A program made the position numbers and the translations under genes. Below, one piece after another: positions 1 to 6,834 of a DNA stretch of 7,816 nt; positions within the stretch are counted from its first letter, which is position 1, and each line of letters begins with the position of its first letter. The notes beneath the pieces were generated by a model. It worked only from the letters and a program-made list of their open reading frames with translations. It did no database searches and was not told the origin of the DNA. This DNA comes from Ignavibacteriaceae bacterium (GTDB taxonomy: Bacteria > Bacteroidota > Ignavibacteria > Ignavibacteriales > Ignavibacteriaceae): assembly GCA_031292465.1 (NCBI GenBank), contig JARLHB010000380.1, positions 1-7,816 of the forward strand, given 5' to 3'.

Positions 1-44
1 GCCCTTTCACGGCGGTAATATGGGTTCGAGTCCCGTTGGGGTCA
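1..44 (+). tRNA. tRNA-Glu (anticodon UUC), 3' part only
   Basis: The 5' part lies before the window. What remains is the 3' side of the anticodon stem-loop, the T arm and the acceptor strand. The seven-base loop CTTTCAC is at 4-10, so the anticodon is TTC at 6-8, which reads Glu codons GAA/GAG. GGCGG at 11-15 is the 3' anticodon stem. The T stem pairs 20-24 with 32-36 around the loop TTCGAGT (25-31). The acceptor strand TGGGGTC is at 37-43 and the discriminator A at 44. The CCA end is not encoded, since the following bases are CTA, so it must be added after transcription. The identity is firm because bacterial tRNA-Glu(UUC) has this same 3' half almost unchanged. Confidence 0.93.
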
Positions 45-60
45 CTATAAGTGAAATGAG

Positions 61-84
61 AATGCGGCTTTTAGCCGCATTTTT
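61..84 (+). terminator. Rho-independent terminator of the tRNA-Glu transcript
   Basis: ATGCGGCT (62-69) pairs perfectly with AGCCGCAT (73-80) around a three-base TTT loop, and A61-T81 adds one pair. A run of T (80-84) follows directly. It lies 17 bases after the tRNA end, so it ends the tRNA transcript. The opposite strand has no comparable T-run. Confidence 0.88.
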
Positions 85-494
85 CATATATAGCCCAAAT
101 ATTTTCTCCTGCCATTTGTGTTTAATTTTTAGTACTTCTAAATCATAATCTTTACACTGCGAGTAACTTCAGTAATCTTATTAAATTTTTATTGTATTCT
201 TCAAAAATATCTGTAGGTTTGAAGAAACCGGATATTATAGTGATAAACTAATCTATTATTTTAAGTTTGTTTAATTTATTACATTTACTAAAACTTATTA
301 AGAACTTTTCGTGAAGAAGAATATTCCGGATAAGTTGTTTATGTACAGCTATACATTTGATATAAGTGATTTAATCTAATGTAGACCTAATAATCAAAGC
401 AGCGTTTCGCCAATAATATTGTCCGTTAAAAGGCATCTTTGTTCAGGGAGCTTGTTGACGTATTGGTTTATATACTAAGTTAAGAAATAATCAT
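85..494. other. AT-rich intergenic stretch without a convincing gene
   Basis: This stretch of about 410 bases separates the tRNA terminator from the methyltransferase. It is very AT-rich and holds no long open frame, no tRNA-like fold and no intrinsic terminator. A small hairpin GGTTT/AAACC with loop GAAG is at 216-229. On the minus strand one frame is open from 370 down to 155 apart from a single TAG at 248-250, which may be the remnant of a gene but is too short to name. No good promoter for the downstream gene can be picked: TTGACG (455-460) and TATACT (471-476) are only 10 bases apart. Confidence 0.6.
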
Positions 495-1250
495 ATGTTA
501 AAAAAAATAGTCAATCTGCTTCCTGAATGGGTAAAAGAAGGATTAAGGCAGGTAAAGAAATTTATACTTTCGATACTATTTTATGGTAGAGGACGGCGGT
601 GCCCTGTGTGCGGACACGAGTATAGTAAATTTAGAAAAGCTGGAGTGCCTCCCAGGGAAGATGCAGTATGCATCAATTGCGGCGCTATGGAAAGAAATCG
701 ATTTGCGTGGATATACATCAACAAAAAGACAAATCTTTTTAGTGAAAGCCCCAAAAGGATGCTGCATGTTGCACCGGAAAAATGTTTTGAATCCAGATTT
801 AGAAAATATTTAGGCGATAATTATATTACTGCTGATTTGTTAGACCCGCGGGTTATGCTAAAAATGGATATTACAGATATTCAATATCAGGATGAATACT
901 TTGATGTTATTTATTGCAGTCATGTATTGGAACACGTTCCAGATGACAGGAAGGCAATGAGAGAATTCTACAGAGTCCTAAAACAAAACGGGTGGGCTAT
1001 TTTACTGGTTCCGGTTGATGCTGAAAAAACATTTGAAGATCCTACAATAGTTGATCCTTCCGAGCGTTTGAGAATATTCGGACAAAGCGATCATGTGCGA
1101 ATATATGGACATGACTTTGCAGACAGGCTCCGCGAAGCCGGGTTTAAGGTTAATGTTAGTTCTGTTCCCGATATATGCGGGAAGGATGATATTGTACTTA
1201 TGGGGCTTACTCCTGCGTGCGGAGAAATTTATTATTGCACAAAAGTTTAA
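495..1250 (+). CDS. Zinc-ribbon class I SAM-dependent methyltransferase (Methyltransf_11-like)
   Basis: Predicted cytosolic methyltransferase of 251 residues; its substrate cannot be told from sequence. A short basic, amphipathic N-terminus is followed by a four-cysteine zinc ribbon, CPVC at 36-39 and CINC at 59-62. The Rossmann-type methyltransferase core runs from about 88 to 215. Its SAM-binding motif I is atypical: MLHVAPEKC (89-97) stands where most relatives have a glycine-rich D-x-G-x-G loop. ITADL (111-115) gives the usual acidic strand-2 residue, MDITDI (124-129) the next motif, and FDVIYCSHVLEHV (136-148) is a textbook motif IV. VLKQNGWAILLVP (161-173) completes the fold. I recall similar zinc-ribbon methyltransferases in surface-glycan and rhamnan-type gene clusters, but nothing next to this gene confirms such a role. 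The ATG has no clear Shine-Dalgarno sequence, which is common in Bacteroidota. The gene appears to be monocistronic, with about 170 bases before the next gene. Confidence 0.85.
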   Translation: MLKKIVNLLPEWVKEGLRQVKKFILSILFYGRGRRCPVCGHEYSKFRKAGVPPREDAVCINCGAMERNRFAWIYINKKTNLFSESPKRMLHVAPEKCFESRFRKYLGDNYITADLLDPRVMLKMDITDIQYQDEYFDVIYCSHVLEHVPDDRKAMREFYRVLKQNGWAILLVPVDAEKTFEDPTIVDPSERLRIFGQSDHVRIYGHDFADRLREAGFKVNVSSVPDICGKDDIVLMGLTPACGEIYYCTKV

Positions 1251-1371
1251 ATGCTGACTTCATAATGTTTCTATAATACACGGTAATTAAATACCCCGTA
1301 ATTTCGTAATTGAATATGATTGAAATTGAGATACATCAGGCTTTTGCGAAATAACATAAAATTAAATAAAA

Positions 1372-1400
1372 TTGATTTTAGCCAAATTATTTGCTAAAAT
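1372..1400 (+). promoter_or_regulatory. Sigma-70-like promoter with embedded inverted repeat, for the DUF3160 gene
   Basis: A -35 box TTGATT (1372-1377) and a -10 box TAAAAT (1395-1400) are separated by exactly 17 bases. The predicted transcript start near 1407 is just upstream of the ribosome binding site AGGGAGA (1414-1420) and the ATG at 1424. A perfect 8-bp inverted repeat, ATTTTAGC (1375-1382) and GCTAAAAT (1393-1400), fills the spacer and covers the -10 box. That is where a repressor would sit, so the gene may be regulated. The boxes are seen in the sequence; their use is inferred. Confidence 0.6.
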
Positions 1401-1423
1401 ACATTGATAAAACAGGGAGAGTT

Positions 1424-4003
1424 ATGAAAACTATTAAATATTCATTAGTAGTGGTCATTTTTCTGTTCGCTTCTTTTAATCTTCCGGCGCAATCCAATTT
1501 TAATATCCAACAGTATAAAACATTTTTGCAGACTCATCAGAATATAAATTCTGACGGGCTTATGCAAATGCATAATGCCGGAAAGTTTGTCGGCAATCTC
1601 AATCTTAATTATAGTACCGCACAATATTTTGATTCAATCGCCGCCAAATACAGCCTTACAGATGCGGAAAAATCATCTATTCAAAAAAACGGGTTTATGG
1701 TAAGTGAAAGACTCTCATTTGATGCGATAGCTCCGGCGCTGATTGATATATATAAAAAAGATCTGCCTGTGTTTATTTCTACTGATGCTGTTCTTCATGC
1801 TTTCCATATATCTTATGACCGTATATTACAGGATGTTGAAGTAGCTGTTATAATTGACAGTCTTAAAACTTTACTGACAAGCATGCACTCAAACATTGCA
1901 GAATTGGATTTAAAGTATTCTTCCAATGTTGAAATGAGTCAAATGCTTATGGACATTGATATATATATAACTGTTGCAGGCAAATTATTAGGACTTAGTT
2001 TTTCGCCTTATTATTCTGCCAATATTTCTAAAATTGAGAATGTTATATCAATGGTTAATGCTGCAGAAGGGGAAAGCGATTACTCTTTATTTTCTACTGA
2101 ACCGGTAACATACGATTGGAGCCAATTTAAGCCCAGAGGCCATTATGTTAATGACGCTTACCCGGTACTTGCTAATTATTTCAGAACTATGATGTGGCTG
2201 GGAAGGATTGAAATATACTTATCTATGCCTCGTGCTGAAAATCCAAATACTACTCAGATTCAGTACCAGGATATAAAAAGAGGAACTGTAGATGCCATGC
2301 TTATTAAAGAATTATTTGATATTTCGCAGGTTAGCACCACATACAATTATATTGAAAACCTATTGAAATTTTTTGTAGGCGACCAGGACAATGTTACTAT
2401 AGATAATTTGGGCTATTTAAAAAATGCGGTTAATTTATCAGATCCTGCCGATTTGCTGGACAGTTTAAAACTAATCACGTTTCAAGATACACTGAAGGAA
2501 CAAACTTTTGCATATCAATTAATATTATCTCAGATTTTAGCAGAAAATCCTTTTAAACCTGATAGCATAATTCCGGCATCCGCATTCATGTTGTTTGGGC
2601 AGCGGTATGTTGTAGATTCTTATATTGCCTCACAGGTGGTTTATGATAAAATTTCGTCATGCAGGATGTTACCTTCTGCACTTGATCCGATGTTTGCATT
2701 AGGCAACGATGCTGCAGCACAATTGTTAAAAAGTGAACTTGACACTTACGGTTATTCCGGGAATCTTGCAGCACTGAGATATCTTATGGATTCTTACGAT
2801 ACTGGCTATTGGCAGGGGAGTTTATACAACTTGTGGATTAATTCTATTAGAGCTTTAAATCCTCCTGCAAACAGAGATAGACTGCCTGTTTTTATGAGGA
2901 CGGGGGCATTCTGGCAGGAAAAATTAAACACACAGCTTACTTCTTGGGCACAATTGAGGCATGATAATCTTTTATATGCAAAACAGTCTTATAGCGGGGC
3001 ATATGTTATTTGTTCATACCCTTATACTTATATTGAACCATTCCCTGAATTATACAGGAACATGCAAATAATGGCTGCAAAAGGGAAAGTAAAATTCGAT
3101 AATTTGAACATTACCTCGTATCTGAAAACCAGTATTAGCCAATATTTTGATTATTTATACAATGTGTGTGATACTCTTATTTCCATAACACAGAAAGAAC
3201 TTAATGGTAATCAATTTACAGATTCTGAAATTAGTTTTCTGAAGACGGTTATCTCAGAACAAGAACAATCTGAAGGGTGTTCTGTAGTATTAATATACAA
3301 TGGCTGGTACCCAAATTTATTTTATGAAAATGAATTGAGCAATTTTAAGGGATTCAGTACGCAGGATAATATCATAGCTGATATCCATACCGCTCCAACC
3401 GACTGTTATGGGAATATGGCTGGCTATGTTAAGCATGTTGGGACAGGAAATATAAATTTAGGTGTCTTTACTGCCGAACTGCCGGGCGAAGGGTTAACCG
3501 CTTTTATCGGGCCTGTTCTAAGTTTTTATGAATATACAACAAGTAATTTCAACAGGCTTACAGACCAGGAATGGAATGACACATACCTTGCTTCTGCTTT
3601 AAGGCCGTCATGGGTAAATGCATATCTTCTTGATAATACCGGCAATGCAAAAGTAGAAGGATTGAATTTAATAACTTCGGTAGTAAACTCTGGGAAGTCA
3701 AACGGACAGGTTACAGGTAATTATCTGCTTGTAAAAAATTATCCAAATCCATTTAACCCTGTAACAACAATCAGTTTTCAGATTCCTGAAAGTTTGTCAA
3801 ACGCAGATGTTGAACTGGTAATATACAATATACAAGGCAGGGCAGTAAAACACCTGCTTCATAAAAATATGCAGACTGGAAATTATTTAACCAGATGGGA
3901 TGCGACAAATGATGCAGGGGTCAGCGTTGCAAGCGGTACGTATATTTGTAATTTGAGAGCAGGGAATATGCAGAAGGCAAGTAAAATACTATTGTTGAAA
4001 TAA
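1424..4003 (+). CDS. Exported DUF3160 family protein with C-terminal T9SS (Por) sorting domain
   Basis: An 859-residue exported protein of unknown biochemical function. The ATG at 1424 is chosen over the in-frame TTG at 1391 because AGGGAGA (1414-1420) precedes it, the TTG falls inside the promoter, and translation then starts with a signal peptide: Lys near the N-terminus, a hydrophobic stretch at about 7-20, and likely cleavage around LPAQ (20-23). The DUF3160 region spans most of the mature protein. Its hallmarks are LPVFISTDAVLHAFH (114-128), NLWINSIRAL in the middle, the LRHDNLLYAKQSY block (511-523), and a late glycine-rich segment with FIGPVLSFYEY. From about 768 to 859 there is a FlgD/Por-type beta-sandwich tail beginning NYPNPFNP (772-779), typical of proteins exported by the type IX system and held at the cell surface or released. 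Conserved His and Asp residues hint at metal binding or catalysis, but no activity is established. It appears to be a single-gene unit. Confidence 0.87.
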   Translation: MKTIKYSLVVVIFLFASFNLPAQSNFNIQQYKTFLQTHQNINSDGLMQMHNAGKFVGNLNLNYSTAQYFDSIAAKYSLTDAEKSSIQKNGFMVSERLSFDAIAPALIDIYKKDLPVFISTDAVLHAFHISYDRILQDVEVAVIIDSLKTLLTSMHSNIAELDLKYSSNVEMSQMLMDIDIYITVAGKLLGLSFSPYYSANISKIENVISMVNAAEGESDYSLFSTEPVTYDWSQFKPRGHYVNDAYPVLANYFRTMMWLGRIEIYLSMPRAENPNTTQIQYQDIKRGTVDAMLIKELFDISQVSTTYNYIENLLKFFVGDQDNVTIDNLGYLKNAVNLSDPADLLDSLKLITFQDTLKEQTFAYQLILSQILAENPFKPDSIIPASAFMLFGQRYVVDSYIASQVVYDKISSCRMLPSALDPMFALGNDAAAQLLKSELDTYGYSGNLAALRYLMDSYDTGYWQGSLYNLWINSIRALNPPANRDRLPVFMRTGAFWQEKLNTQLTSWAQLRHDNLLYAKQSYSGAYVICSYPYTYIEPFPELYRNMQIMAAKGKVKFDNLNITSYLKTSISQYFDYLYNVCDTLISITQKELNGNQFTDSEISFLKTVISEQEQSEGCSVVLIYNGWYPNLFYENELSNFKGFSTQDNIIADIHTAPTDCYGNMAGYVKHVGTGNINLGVFTAELPGEGLTAFIGPVLSFYEYTTSNFNRLTDQEWNDTYLASALRPSWVNAYLLDNTGNAKVEGLNLITSVVNSGKSNGQVTGNYLLVKNYPNPFNPVTTISFQIPESLSNADVELVIYNIQGRAVKHLLHKNMQTGNYLTRWDATNDAGVSVASGTYICNLRAGNMQKASKILLLK

Positions 4004-4045
4004 AGGAATAATCGGCAGAATCAAATGAAAACAAGTCTATCCTTT

Positions 4046-4103
4046 GTAGAGACGGGACATCTGTCGAGGCATGGCCTCGCCATGACTGATGCCCCGTCTC
4101 TAC
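4046..4103. repeat. 58-bp palindromic intergenic element (REP/MITE-like)
   Basis: The ends GTAGAGACGGG (4046-4056) and CCCGTCTCTAC (4093-4103) are perfect 11-bp inverted repeats. Inside, CATC (4058-4061) pairs with GATG (4088-4091) and GTC (4063-4065) with GAC (4084-4086). A separate 6-bp hairpin CGAGGC/GCCTCG (4065-4070, 4074-4079) sits at the centre. It is much richer in GC than its flanks and lies between convergent genes. Palindromes ending in GTAGAGACG...CGTCTCTAC are, from memory, dispersed in many bacterial genomes. Only one copy is present here and no target duplication is visible. It could also act as a transcription barrier after the DUF3160 gene. Confidence 0.65.
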
Positions 4104-4132
4104 GGCTTGAATCTTTTTAAGGTTATTAGAAT

Positions 4133-4167
4133 AAAAAAAAGGCTTCAGCCTAATTGGCTGAAGCCTT
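4133..4167 (-). terminator. Rho-independent terminator after the superoxide dismutase gene
   Basis: GGCTTCAGCC (4141-4150) and GGCTGAAGCC (4156-4165) form a perfect 10-bp stem around TAATT. A-T pairs (4139-4140 with 4166-4167) extend it. On the minus strand it is followed by eight T (A-run 4133-4140), so it terminates leftward transcription about 24 bases after the dismutase stop codon. On the plus strand no T-run follows, so it does not serve the DUF3160 gene well. Confidence 0.9.
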
Positions 4168-4190
4168 AGTATGAGTAATACTTAATTATT

Positions 4191-4799
4191 TTATTTTACC
4201 TTAGCAAAATTTGAAGCAACTTCTTCCCAGTTAACTATGTTCCACCAGTTCTCAATATATTCAGGGCGCCTGTTCTGATATTTCAAATAATAAGCATGTT
4301 CCCATACATCGAGAGTTAAAATTGGTGTACCTTTTTGTTCAGCTATATCCATTAATGGATTATCCTGATTAGGTGTTGATGTAACAGCAAGCTTGCCGTC
4401 CTGTACTATTAACCAGGCCCATCCTGAACCAAACCTTGTAGCAGCAGCATTGCTGAACTTAGCTTTAAATTCATCAAAAGAGCCGAAAGATGCGTTTATT
4501 GCATCTGCTAATTTACCTTCAGGGCCTTTGCCTTCGTTCTTTTTTAGTAACGACCAGAAGAAATTATGATTAAATACGCCGCCGCCGTTATTCCTTACAG
4601 GAACCGGATACTTGGAAATATTTTTAATTAATTCATCCAGAGTCTTGCCTTCAAATTCCGGACCGGCAGTTGCATTATTCAGATTTGTAACATAAGCATT
4701 ATGATGTTTTGAATGATGGATCTCCATTGTTGTTTTATCAATGAAAGGTTCTAATGCGTCATAAGCGTAAGACAATTTAGGAAGTTCGAATTTACCCAT
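4191..4799 (-). CDS. sodA: Superoxide dismutase, manganese type (Fe/Mn family)
   Basis: Cytosolic enzyme of 202 residues that converts superoxide to hydrogen peroxide and oxygen, a full-length member of the Fe/Mn family. The four metal ligands are visible: His28 (MEIHHSKHH), His78 (FNHNFFW), Asp164 and His168 (LDVWEHAYYL). His32 and Tyr36 form the substrate gateway. The residue pattern that separates the subtypes favours manganese: Gly74 stands where iron enzymes carry Gln, and Gln145 in the NQDNP motif supplies the active-site glutamine as in MnSOD. Cambialistic use of iron cannot be excluded. The start at 4799 is chosen because GGAG (CTCC at 4809-4812) lies nine bases upstream. A GTG-initiated frame to 4862 would add a hydrophobic extension with no ribosome binding site. 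It is the last gene of the leftward block and is followed by a strong terminator. Confidence 0.95.
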   Translation of the reverse strand: MGKFELPKLSYAYDALEPFIDKTTMEIHHSKHHNAYVTNLNNATAGPEFEGKTLDELIKNISKYPVPVRNNGGGVFNHNFFWSLLKKNEGKGPEGKLADAINASFGSFDEFKAKFSNAAATRFGSGWAWLIVQDGKLAVTSTPNQDNPLMDIAEQKGTPILTLDVWEHAYYLKYQNRRPEYIENWWNIVNWEEVASNFAKVK

Positions 4800-4820
4800 T
4801 TGTTTTTTCTCCGAAAAGTT

Positions 4821-4849
4821 ATTAAAAATCATTTCTTTAATGAAAACAA
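4821..4849 (-). promoter_or_regulatory. Possible promoter of the superoxide dismutase gene
   Basis: Read on the minus strand, TTGTTT (4844-4849) and TTTAAT (4821-4826) are 17 bases apart. The start site would give a leader of roughly 15-20 bases that still includes the GGAG at 4809-4812. The -10 box matches five of six consensus bases but the -35 only three. The 98-base gap before this gene makes a separate promoter reasonable. Read-through from the Fe-S genes is the alternative. Confidence 0.35.
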
Positions 4850-4897
4850 AAAGAATGAACACTAATCCAATGCCAAATAGAATTGAAAATAAAACCG

Positions 4898-5248
4898 TCA
4901 GGCGCTAAATGATTCGCCGCAGCCGCATGTTTTAGTTGCATTCGGGTTATTAAAAATAAACCCTCTGCCGTTTAATCCGCTGGTAAAATCCAATTCCGTT
5001 CCGGATAAATAAAAGAGACTTTTACCGTCAACGAAAAGTTTAACACCATTCAGTTCAATCACAGTATCACCATCTTTAGCTTCCGCATCAAACCCGAGAG
5101 TGTAAGTTAAGCCGGAACATCCGCCGCCCTTTACTCCTACTCTTAATCCATAACCATCCGGAATACTGTTCTCATTCATTATATTTTTTACTTCAACTGC
5201 TGCTTTTTCAGTTATTTTTATTTCAGCTTCTGTTTGAGTATTTGACAT
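4898..5248 (-). CDS. A-type iron-sulfur cluster carrier (IscA/SufA/ErpA, HesB family)
   Basis: A 116-residue cytosolic protein that binds and hands over Fe-S clusters (or iron) to apo-proteins. The family's three invariant cysteines are present: Cys44 in GGGCSGLTY, then Cys108 and Cys110 in the C-terminal TCGCGESF. The family core starts at about residue 9 (EIKITEKAA); the first eight residues are a variable tail. DFTSGLNGRGFIFNNPNA (87-104) is the conserved segment before the CGC. Length and motifs are normal for the family; paralogues IscA, SufA and ErpA cannot be separated by sequence alone. The ATG at 5246-5248 is preceded by two overlapping AGGA-type sites. It lies 86 bases after the 96-aa gene and may have its own promoter. 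Downstream of a cysteine desulfurase its role in cluster assembly is well supported. Confidence 0.93.
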   Translation of the reverse strand: MSNTQTEAEIKITEKAAVEVKNIMNENSIPDGYGLRVGVKGGGCSGLTYTLGFDAEAKDGDTVIELNGVKLFVDGKSLFYLSGTELDFTSGLNGRGFIFNNPNATKTCGCGESFSA

Positions 5249-5272
5249 TAGTCCTATCCTTTTTGCTGGTTA

Positions 5273-5302
5273 AATATGGAAAAATATTTTTTTAATTGTC
5301 AA
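5273..5302 (-). promoter_or_regulatory. Possible internal promoter of the A-type carrier gene
   Basis: On the minus strand a perfect TTGACA (5297-5302) is followed after 18 bases by CATATT (5273-5278), four of six matches to TATAAT. It falls in the 86-base gap upstream of the carrier gene, a gap longer than expected for simple co-transcription. The -35 match is striking in such AT-rich DNA, but the -10 box is weak. Confidence 0.35.
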
Positions 5303-5334
5303 GGCACATATCACTTTTGATGAATTAAAACCAC

Positions 5335-5625
5335 TTAGAGCGGGTCACCTGAAACTGTCGTCACAAATTCTTTGTAATTTATTCTCCAGCCATGACTATT
5401 CACCCTTACTAAAATACCATCATTCTCCAGGAATGAGGCGACTTCCAATGCAATTTTTTCCGCTTCTCCATTAGATATTGTTATTCCTTTTTTCTCCAGG
5501 TATTTTGAAACCCCGAATTGAAGTTCCCTGAAGAAAAAATTTGAATTATGAAATACCGGATATCTTGCTTTTAAAAATTGAAGAAAGACTTTATAGTCGT
5601 TTTTTATTAATTCTGTATATTCCAA
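5335..5625 (-). CDS. Unrecognised 96-aa protein between cysteine desulfurase and Fe-S carrier
   Basis: I do not recognise this protein. It starts at a TTG (5623-5625); the frame has no other start codon, and AAGGA (TCCTT, 5634-5638) lies seven bases upstream, so the unusual start is well supported. The stop of the desulfurase gene is only 18 bases away in the same frame, so the two genes are almost certainly co-transcribed. The protein has no signal peptide, membrane span or cysteine. It looks alpha-helical in the first half (1-45, with aromatic-rich FHNSNFFFRELQFG at 25-38) and has a second half, EAEKIALEVASFLENDGILVRVNSHGWRINY (54-84), that could form a helix followed by a two-stranded wing. 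A small winged-helix-like or adaptor role linked to Fe-S assembly is my inference from context only. Lacking cysteines, it is not itself an obvious cluster scaffold. Confidence 0.75.
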   Translation of the reverse strand: MEYTELIKNDYKVFLQFLKARYPVFHNSNFFFRELQFGVSKYLEKKGITISNGEAEKIALEVASFLENDGILVRVNSHGWRINYKEFVTTVSGDPL

Positions 5626-5643
5626 TTTGTTATCCTTTAATAA

Positions 5644-6834
5644 TTATTTTGTCAGCTCTTCTTGCCTTAATTTTCTAGCAGGAGAGATATTTCTTAATTT
5701 ATTTACAGTCTCAACAACTCTGTGTATCGTATAATCAATTTCTTCTTCGGTATTAAACCGGCCGATTCCGAATCTTATTGATGAATAAGCCAGCTCATCG
5801 GAGAGCCCTATAGCTTTTAGTATGCGGCTTGGCTTTTGAACCGCCGAGCTGCATGCAGAACCGATGGATATGGCTATATCCCGTATTTCTGTTAAAAAGT
5901 TTTCAGACCGGACATACTTAAAACATAAATTCAAATTGTTCGGAAGCCGGTTTTCTAAGGAGCCGTTTAATAAAACATCATCAAGATAAGAAAGAAGCCC
6001 TTTATATAAATTATCCCGCAGGTATTTTATTCTTTTTGATTCTTCGCCAATATTTTCCGAGCAAATTTCTACAGCTTTACCAAATCCTACTATACCGGGA
6101 ACGTTCAGGGTACCGGGGCGAATACTTTTTTCCTGGCTGCCGCCATAAAGCTGCTGCACAATCTTAACTTTCGGATTGCTGTTCCTTATGTAAATTCCGC
6201 CTGTTCCTTTAGGGCCGTATACTTTATGCGCTGTAAAAGAAGCAGCATCAACATTGGAAGCCTCAACATCAAAAGGTACTTTGCCCAGCGCCTGAGATGC
6301 ATCCGTATGAAACAGTACATTATTTGCCCTGCAAATTTTCCCAATTTCCGTAATATTATTTATAGTCCCGATTTCGTTATTGGCAGCCATAATCGAAACA
6401 AGTATTGTGCTTTCTTTTATTGAATCTTCTAATTGATTTAAATTTAAGAAGCCCTGGTTATTTACAGGCAGAAAGGTTATTTCAAATCCTTTTTCCTCTA
6501 AAAGATGAAGCGACTCGGCAACAGCGCTGTGTTCTATATTGGAAGTAATAATATGATTGCCCTTTGAAAGATACGCTTCAGCAATTCCAAAGTGAGCCAG
6601 ATTTATAGATTCAGTTGCACCGCTGGTAAAATAGACTTCAGCCTGTTTAGCATTAATAAATTGCGCAATAATCTTTCTCGCATTTTCCACAGCGCTTTCT
6701 GCTTCCCATCCGAATGAATGGCTTTTGCTTGAGGCATTGCCGAATTTGCCAAGGAAATAGGGCTTCATTGCTTCAAACACTTCTGGGTCAACAGGCGTAG
6801 TTGCCTGATTATCTAAATAAATAGGGAGATTCAT
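5644..6834 (-). CDS. iscS: Cysteine desulfurase, group I (IscS/NifS type)
   Basis: Cytosolic PLP enzyme of 396 residues that takes sulfur from L-cysteine, yielding alanine and an enzyme-bound persulfide for Fe-S clusters and other thio-cofactors. The fold-type I aminotransferase class V layout is complete: YLDNQATTP (6-14) at the N-terminus, GATES (72-76) and His102 (EHSAV) at the cofactor, Asp178 and Gln181 (HTDASQ) holding the PLP ring, and Lys204 (TAHKVYGPKG) as the Schiff-base lysine. RPGTLNVPG (239-247) is conserved. The catalytic Cys328 lies in GSACSS, the mobile loop of group I enzymes. The C-terminus ends soon after KLRNISP and lacks the longer tail that Escherichia coli IscS uses to bind IscU, so NifS may be an equally good name. 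The ATG at 6832-6834 has no Shine-Dalgarno site within normal range; translation may be coupled to a five-codon leader frame upstream. First gene of the leftward block. Confidence 0.95.
   Translation of the reverse strand: MNLPIYLDNQATTPVDPEVFEAMKPYFLGKFGNASSKSHSFGWEAESAVENARKIIAQFINAKQAEVYFTSGATESINLAHFGIAEAYLSKGNHIITSNIEHSAVAESLHLLEEKGFEITFLPVNNQGFLNLNQLEDSIKESTILVSIMAANNEIGTINNITEIGKICRANNVLFHTDASQALGKVPFDVEASNVDAASFTAHKVYGPKGTGGIYIRNSNPKVKIVQQLYGGSQEKSIRPGTLNVPGIVGFGKAVEICSENIGEESKRIKYLRDNLYKGLLSYLDDVLLNGSLENRLPNNLNLCFKYVRSENFLTEIRDIAISIGSACSSAVQKPSRILKAIGLSDELAYSSIRFGIGRFNTEEEIDYTIHRVVETVNKLRNISPARKLRQEELTK

Noticed and set aside
1..150. Integration site at the tRNA-Glu 3' end
   Set aside because: No second copy of the tRNA end occurs in the window and no integrase or phage gene is seen.
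455..476. TTGACG and TATACT as a promoter for the methyltransferase
   Set aside because: The boxes are only 10 bases apart, too close for a sigma-70 type promoter.
1280..1310. Hairpin after the methyltransferase (ACGG...CCGT) as a terminator
   Set aside because: Only four pairs form and no T-run follows.
1391..1423. Longer start (TTG at 1391) for the DUF3160 protein
   Set aside because: The TTG lies within the predicted promoter, and the signal peptide and ribosome site fit the ATG at 1424.
4800..4862. N-terminal hydrophobic extension of superoxide dismutase from a GTG
   Set aside because: No ribosome site precedes the GTG, while GGAG is well placed for the ATG at 4799, which gives the normal family N-terminus.
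5626..5646. Stop-codon readthrough joining the desulfurase to the 96-aa protein
   Set aside because: The two are in the same frame, but the small gene has its own ribosome site and start, so separate translation is the simpler reading.
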